DNA of 64,000 nt from Sepioteuthis lessoniana (Eukaryota; Mollusca; Cephalopoda; Myopsida; Loliginidae), in the NCBI GenBank assembly GCA_963585895.1, contig OY757947.1, forward strand, positions 37,795,450 through 37,859,449, in the 5' to 3' direction. Within the stretch, counting starts at the first letter, position 1. The number at the start of each line of letters is the position of its first letter. Below the pieces are notes generated by a model, which did no database searches, was not told the origin of the DNA, and saw only the letters and a list, made by a program, of their open reading frames with translations. Shown one piece after another: positions 60,101-64,000 of the stretch. The position numbers and the translations under genes were made by a program.

Positions 60101-63100
60101 ATCCACTTCGCGTTGGTATAATCCAAACTTCTTCGGTAAATGTAAATTTCCATTCTGCATCTTATATTCATCTTCATAAGTACAAATCCACCGCGCGTTG
60201 GTATAATCCAAACTTCTTTGGTAAATGTAAATTTCCATTCTGCATCTTTTATTCTTCTTCATAGGTACAAATCCACCGCGCGTTGGTATAATCCAAACTT
60301 CTTCGGTAAATGTAAATTTCTCTTCTGCATCTTTTATTTATCTTCATAGGTACAAATCCACCGCGCGTTGGTATAATCCAAACTTCTTCGGTAAATGTAA
60401 ATTTCCATTCTGCATCTTTTATTCATCTTCCTAGGTACAAATCCACCGCGCGTTGATATAATCGAAACTTCTTCGGTAAATGTAAATTTCCATTCTGCAT
60501 CTTTTATTCATCATCCTAGGTACAAATCCACCGCGCGTTGGTATAATCCAAACTTCTTCGGTAAATGTAAATTTCCATTCTGCATCTTTTATTCATCTTC
60601 ATAGGTACAAATCCACCGCGCGTTGGTATAATCCAAACTTCTTCGGTAAATGTAAATTTCCATTCTGCATCTTTTATTCATCTCCCTAGGTACAAATCCA
60701 CCGCGCGTTAGTATAATCCAAAGTTCTACGGTAAATGTAAATTTCCATTGCGCATCTCTTATTCATCACCCTAGGTACAAATCCACCGCTCGTTGTTATA
60801 ATCCAAACTTCTTCTGTAAATGTAAATTTCCATTCTGCATCTCTTATTCATCTTCATAGGTACAAATCCACAGCGCGTTGGTATAATCCATACTTCTTCG
60901 GTAAATGTAAATTTCCATTCTGCATCTTTTATTCATCTTCATAGGTACAAATCCACCGGGCGTTGGTATAATCCAAACTTCTTCGGTCAATGTAAATTTC
61001 CATTCTGCATCTCTTATTCGTCTTCATAGGTACAAATCCACCGCGCGTTGGTATAATCCAAACTTCTTCGGTAAATGTAAATTTCCATTCTGCATCTTTT
61101 ATTCATCTTCATAGGTACAAATCCACCGTGCGTTGGTATAATCCAAACTTCTTCGGTAAATGTAAATTTCCATTCTGCATCTTTTATTCATCTCCCTAGG
61201 TACAAATCCACCGCGCGTTGGTATAATCCAAACTTCTTCGGTAAATGTAAATTTCCATTCTGCATCTTTTATTCATCTCCCTAGGTACAAATCCACCGCG
61301 CGTTGGTATAATCCAAACTTCTTCGGTAAATGTAAATTTCCATTCTGCATCTTTTATTCATCTCCATAGGTACAAATCCACCGCGCGTTGGTATAATCCA
61401 AACTTCTTCGGTAAATGTAAATTTCCATTCTGCATCTCTTATTCATCTTCATATGTACAAATCCACCGTGCGTTGGTATAATCCAAACTTCTTCGGTAAA
61501 TCTAAATTTCCATTCTGCATCTTTTATTCATCTCCCTAGGTACAAATCCACCGCACGTTGATATAATCCAAACTTCTCCGGTAAATGTAAATTTCCATTC
61601 TGCATCTTTTATTCATCTTCCTAGGTACAAATCCACCGCGCGTTGGTATAAGCCAAACTTCTTCGATAAATGTTAATTTCCATTCTGCATCTTTTATTCA
61701 TCTGCATAGGTACAAATCCACCGCGCGTTAGTATAATCCAAACTTCTTCGGTAAATGTAAATTTCCATTCTGCATCTTTTATTCATCTCCCTAGGTACAA
61801 ATCCACCGCGCGTTGGTATAATCCATACTTCTTCGGTAAATGTAAATTTCCATTCTGCATCTTTTTTTCTTCTTCATAGGTACAAATCCACCGCGCGTTG
61901 GTATAATCCAAACTTCTTCGGTCAATGTAAATTTCCATTCTGCATCTCTTATTCGTCTTCATAGGTACAAATCCACCGCGCGTTGGTATAATCCAAACTT
62001 CTTCGGTAAATGTAAATTTCCATTCTGCATCTTTTATTCATCTCCCTAGGTACAAATCCACCGCGCGTTGGTATAATCCAAACTTCTTCGGTAAATGTAT
62101 ATTTCCATTGCGCATCTCTTATTCATCTCCCTAGGTACAAATTCACCGCGCGTTGGTCTAATCCAAACTTCTTCGGTAAATGTAAATTTCCATTCTGCAT
62201 CTCTTATTCATCTTCATAGGTACAAATCCACCGCGCGTTGGTATAATCCAAACTTCTTCGGTAAATGTAAATTTCCATTCTGCATCTTTTATTCATCTCC
62301 CTAGGTACAAATCCACCGCGCGTTGGTATGATCCAAACTTCTTCGGTAAATGTAAATTTCCATTCTGCATCTTTTATTCATCTCCCTAGGTACAAATCCA
62401 CCGCGCGTTGGTATAATCCAAACTTCTTCGGTAAATGTAAATTTCCATTCTGCATCTTTTATTCATCTCCATAGGTACAAATACACCACGCGTTGGTATA
62501 ATCCAAACTTCTTCGGTAAATGTAAATTTCCATTCTGCATCTCTTATTCATCTTCATATGTACAAATCCACCGTGCGTTGGTATAATCCAAACTTCTTCG
62601 GTAAATGTAAATTTCCATTCTGCATCTTTTATTCATCTCCCTAGGTACAAATCCACCGCGCATTGATATAATCCAAACTTCTCCGGTAAATGTAAATTTC
62701 CATTCTGCATCTTTTATTCATCTTCCTAGGTACAAATCCACCGCGCGTTGGAATAATCCAAACTTCTTCGGTAAATGTAAATTTCCATTCTGCATCTTTT
62801 ATTCATCTTCATAGGTACAAATCCAGCGCGCGTTGGTATAATCCAAACTTCTTCGGTAAATGTAAATTTCCATTCTGCATCTTTTATTCATCTCCCTAGG
62901 TACAAATCCACCGCGCGTTGGTATAATCCAAAGTTCTACGGTAAATGTAAATTTCCATTGCGCATCTCTTATTCATCACCCTAGGTACAAATCCACCGCG
63001 CGTTGGTATAATCCAAACTTCTTCGGTACATGTAAATTTCCATTCTGCATCTCTTATTCATCTTCATAGGTACAAATCCACAGCGCGTTGGTATAATCCA

Positions 63101-64000
63101 TACTTCTTCGGTAAATGTAAATTTCCATTCTGCATCTTTTATTCATCTGCATAGGTACAAATCCACCGCGTGTTGGTATAATCCAAACTTCTTCGGTAAA
63201 TGTAAATTTCCATTCTGCATCTTTTATTCATCTCCCTAGGTACAAATCCACCGCGCGTTGGTGTAATCCAAACTTCTTTGGTAAATGTAAATTTCCATTC
63301 TGCATCTCTTATTCGTCTTCATAGGTACAAATCCACCGCGCGTTGGTATAATCCAAACTTCTTCGGTCAATGTAAATTTCCATTCTGCATCTCTTATTCG
63401 TCTTCATAGGTACAAATCCACCGCGCGTTGGTATAATCCAAACTTCTTCGGTAAATGTAAATTTCCATTCTGCATCTTTTATTCATCTCCCTAGGTACAA
63501 ATCCACCGCGCGTTGGTATAATCCAAACTTCTTCGGTAAATGTATATTTCCATTGCGCATCTCTTATTCATCTCCCTAGGTACAAATTCACCACGCGTTG
63601 GTATAATCCAAACTTCTTCGGTAAATGTAAATTTCCATTCTGCATCTCTTATTCATCTTCATAGGTACAAATCCACCGCGCGTTGGTATAATCCAAACTT
63701 CTTCGGTAAATGTAAATTTCCATTCTGCATCTTTTATTCATCTCCCTAGGTACAAATCCACCGCGCGTTTGTATAATCCAAACTTCTTCGGTAAATGTAA
63801 ATTTCCATTCTGCATCTTTTATTCATCTTCATAGATACATACCCACCGCGCGTTGGTATAATCCAAACTTCTTCGGTAAATGTAAATTTCCATTCTGCAT
63901 CTCTTATTCGTCTTCATAGGTACAAATCCACCGCGCGTTGGTATAATCCAAACTTCTTCGGTAAATGTAAATTTCCATTCTGCATCTTTTATTCATCTTC
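57117..64000 (+). repeat. 85-bp satellite array, about 81 monomers, open at right
   Basis: Each monomer contains TAGGTACAAATCCACC, then GCGCGTTGGTATAATCC, AAACTTCTTCGG and TGTAAATTTCCATT, then a pyrimidine-rich end. The period is 85 bp, with a few 84-bp units. Monomers before about 59270 are diverged and mostly read GGGAAATGTAAATTTCC. Later ones mostly read GGTAAATG and are nearly identical, with alternating TCTTCATAGG and TCTCCCTAGG ends. Because 85 is not a multiple of three, repeated open frames of 60-90 residues arise in staggered steps; they are not genes. Confidence 0.97.
58201..59048 (+). repeat. Higher-order repeat: five-monomer unit of 424 bp, twice
   Basis: 58201-58624 and 58625-59048 share the same order of variant monomers, including an 84-bp one (TTTATAGTACAAATCCAGC) and one with TTCATAAGTACAAATCC. 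They differ at a few bases. Confidence 0.85.

Noticed and set aside
57117-64000. CRISPR-like array
   Set aside because: The repeats are head-to-tail 85-bp monomers with no distinct spacers, in a eukaryotic context.

Overview
This window is AT-rich, non-bacterial eukaryotic DNA. It holds six loci of one C2H2 zinc-finger (ZNF) family, many interspersed repeats in several related copies each, tRNA-derived SINEs, a degraded RTE-type LINE, a Ty3/Gypsy reverse-transcriptase scrap and, at the right end, a long 85-bp satellite. Clustered C2H2 genes with 84-nt finger repeats, RTE elements and tRNA-SINEs together suggest a cephalopod, most likely an octopus. That assignment rests on family knowledge and is not proven by the sequence.

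Zinc-finger loci: (1) 1-789, plus strand, entering the window part-way through finger 1, open to its stop; (2) 5128-5733, plus, seven decayed fingers; (3) 10463-11068, minus, open from 11005 but with three stop codons in its first finger; (4) 23239-24012, plus, complete nine-finger frame; (5) 28235-30586, minus, twelve fingers in an open frame (29561-30586), then eleven exact 84-nt steps each carrying an in-frame TAG in the inter-finger linker, then decayed fingers; (6) 42621-43730, minus, eleven fingers open (42792-43730), then a TGA in a linker and two more fingers. Loci 3, 4, 5 and 6 share a polypyrimidine-YAG site about 210-240 nt upstream of the start, which suggests that an upstream exon has been missed. 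A seventh locus survives only as 3' flank (52377 onward).

Between the genes the DNA is a mosaic of repeat families, named here for cross-reference: EZ (about 2 kb; 2.1, 4.5, 13.8-16.3, 19.3-22.2, 25.6, 34.7, 39.4 and 45.3 kb), W (6.7, 16.3, 53.1 kb), X (3.3, 26.8, 54.6 kb), U (7.6, 27.6, 56.6 kb), V (8.3-9.7, 18.1, 41.0 kb), Y (37.3, 47.4 kb), R (18.8, 25.2 kb) and T (8.8, 17.7, 25.0, 56.5 kb). Paralogous copies provide empty sites that date several insertions: SINEs at 17889, 27325 and 36076, and the RTE at 31664. An inverted EZ pair occurs twice (13.8-16.3 and 19.3-21.8 kb), and locus 1 plus its flank is duplicated at locus 4.

From about 57117 to the window end there are roughly 81 copies of an 85-bp monomer. 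Divergent monomers lie at the edge and homogenised ones inside, with nested block duplications of 5, 11, 13, 17 and 26 monomers. The array starts inside a U repeat and runs off the window.

The zinc-finger proteins are presumably nuclear DNA-binding proteins. No effector domain (KRAB, SCAN, BTB) is visible, so no target or pathway can be assigned. The most unusual features are the periodic amber run in locus 5, a three-hairpin insertion near 47.8 kb, the shared hidden splice acceptor and the block structure of the satellite.
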